Source: Dehalococcoidales bacterium
GTDB taxonomy: Bacteria > Chloroflexota > Dehalococcoidia > Dehalococcoidales > CSSed11-197
Reading direction: 5' to 3'
DNA: 13,032 nucleotides
Assembly (NCBI GenBank): GCA_028705415.1
Contig: JAQWDO010000016.1
Coordinates: 1-13,032, forward strand
Under the pieces are notes generated by a model that saw only the letters and a list, made by a program, of their open reading frames with translations, did not search any database and was not told the origin of the DNA. Positions 12,503-13,032 of this stretch are shown piece by piece. The position numbers were made by a program, and so were the translations under genes. Each line of letters begins with the position of its first letter. Within the stretch, counting starts at the first letter, position 1.

Positions 12503-13032
12503 CTACAGGGGAATATTACCGTGTTTCTTTACCGGGTTGGTTACCGTTTTGTTTTCCAGAGCTTCCAGGGCGTTAATTATCTTAAGCCGGGTTTCCCGGG
12601 GGTCGATAACATCATCAATATAACCCCTTGAAGCCCCAACAAAAGGATTGGCAAATTTTTCCCGGTATTCGCCTATCAATTTCTCCCTTAGTTCCCTGGG
12701 ATCCTGGCTTGATTCCAGTTCTTTGCGATATATTATGTTAACTGCTCCGTCCGGACCCATTACGGCTATCTCGGCACCCGGCCAGGCATAGTTGATATCC
12801 CCTCTCAGGCTTTTTGAACTCATTACGATATAAGCTCCGCCATAAGCCTTGCGGATTACAACACTGATCTTGGGCACCGTTGCCTCCGCATAAGCATACA
12901 GGAGTTTGGCTCCGTGCCGGATAATTCCCTTGTATTCTTCCTGCTTGCCCGGCATATACCCTGGTACATCCACCAAGGTTACAATCGGGATATTGAAGCA
13001 ATCGCAAAACCGGACAAAACGCGCACCCTTAT
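12503..13032 (-). CDS. Acyl-CoA carboxylase carboxyltransferase subunit (PccB/MmdA type), C-terminal part, cut by window edge
   Basis: The reading frame is open to the right edge and gives the last 175 residues of a carboxyltransferase β-type subunit, normally about 510-520 residues long. Visible: RFCDCFNIPIVTLVDVPGYMPG, the helix EEYKGIIRHGAKLLYAYAEATVPK, the glycine-rich KAYGGAYIVMSSK loop that forms an oxyanion pocket in this family, INYAWPGAEIAVMGPDGAV, and the hallmark C-terminus KKHGNIPL. It transfers CO2 between carboxybiotin and propionyl-CoA or a similar acyl-CoA, or acts in methylmalonyl-CoA decarboxylase. Carboxylase and decarboxylase cannot be told apart from this part. A start at TTG 12976 would be an artefact, since family sequence continues upstream. 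The gene converges on the operon across the repeat array. Confidence 0.92.
   Translation of the reverse strand, partial: KGARFVRFCDCFNIPIVTLVDVPGYMPGKQEEYKGIIRHGAKLLYAYAEATVPKISVVIRKAYGGAYIVMSSKSLRGDINYAWPGAEIAVMGPDGAVNIIYRKELESSQDPRELREKLIGEYREKFANPFVGASRGYIDDVIDPRETRLKIINALEALENKTVTNPVKKHGNIPL

Noticed and set aside
12104..12576. Open frames on both strands across the repeat array (for example 12104-12397 minus and 12367-12576 plus)
   Set aside because: They are built from the palindromic repeat units, show no family-like sequence, and change frame between otherwise identical repeat copies.

Overview
The window looks like chromosomal DNA of an anaerobic bacterium with roughly 50% GC. It carries a complete tRNA-Asn, a glycine-betaine/proline-type ABC transporter, and a type II fatty-acid/phospholipid cluster. 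The cluster uses the flavin enoyl reductase FabK rather than FabI, and it runs straight into β-oxidation-type genes (crotonase, 3-hydroxyacyl-CoA dehydrogenase). A biotin-dependent acyl-CoA carboxylase subunit enters from the right edge. The FabK/PlsX/AcpS set, the lipoprotein-type binding protein and the intergenic repeats would fit a Chloroflexota (Dehalococcoidia-like) or a syntrophic/clostridial Firmicutes genome. This is a weak inference; nothing here fixes the taxon.

Layout. 3-77: tRNA-Asn. 85-743 (-): fxsA then a small Smr-domain gene, overlapping by 13 bp. 911-2224 (+): opuAA-type ATPase with CBS domains. 2267-4123 (-): opuAC-type lipoprotein, then an intrinsic terminator, then the opuAB-type permease, convergent with the ATPase gene. 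4305-5324 (-): plsX, divergent from the main operon. 5503-11985 (+): acpP, fabF, acpS, fabK, fabD, crotonase, 3-hydroxyacyl-CoA dehydrogenase, and a second FabK/nitronate-monooxygenase-like flavoprotein, tightly packed with two start/stop overlaps. 11986-12502: a 517-base non-coding stretch filled with mosaic palindromic repeats. 12503-13032 (-): C-terminal part of a propionyl/methylmalonyl-CoA-type carboxyltransferase.

How the genes work together. AcpS arms ACP with phosphopantetheine, FabD loads malonate, FabF condenses and FabK reduces the enoyl-ACP. PlsX converts acyl-ACP to acyl-phosphate for phospholipid synthesis. No ketoreductase (FabG), dehydratase (FabZ/FabA) or FabH is present in the window. 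The positions where fabG or fabZ might be expected hold a crotonase and an NAD-dependent 3-hydroxyacyl-CoA dehydrogenase. The operon therefore has either a β-oxidation module appended or a hybrid chain-elongation route. The transporter genes should supply compatible solutes under osmotic stress; their split, convergent arrangement is unusual.

I found no phage, CRISPR, transposase or defence system. The most unusual material is the mosaic repeat array, the mixed fatty-acid/β-oxidation operon and the wiring of the betaine transporter locus.
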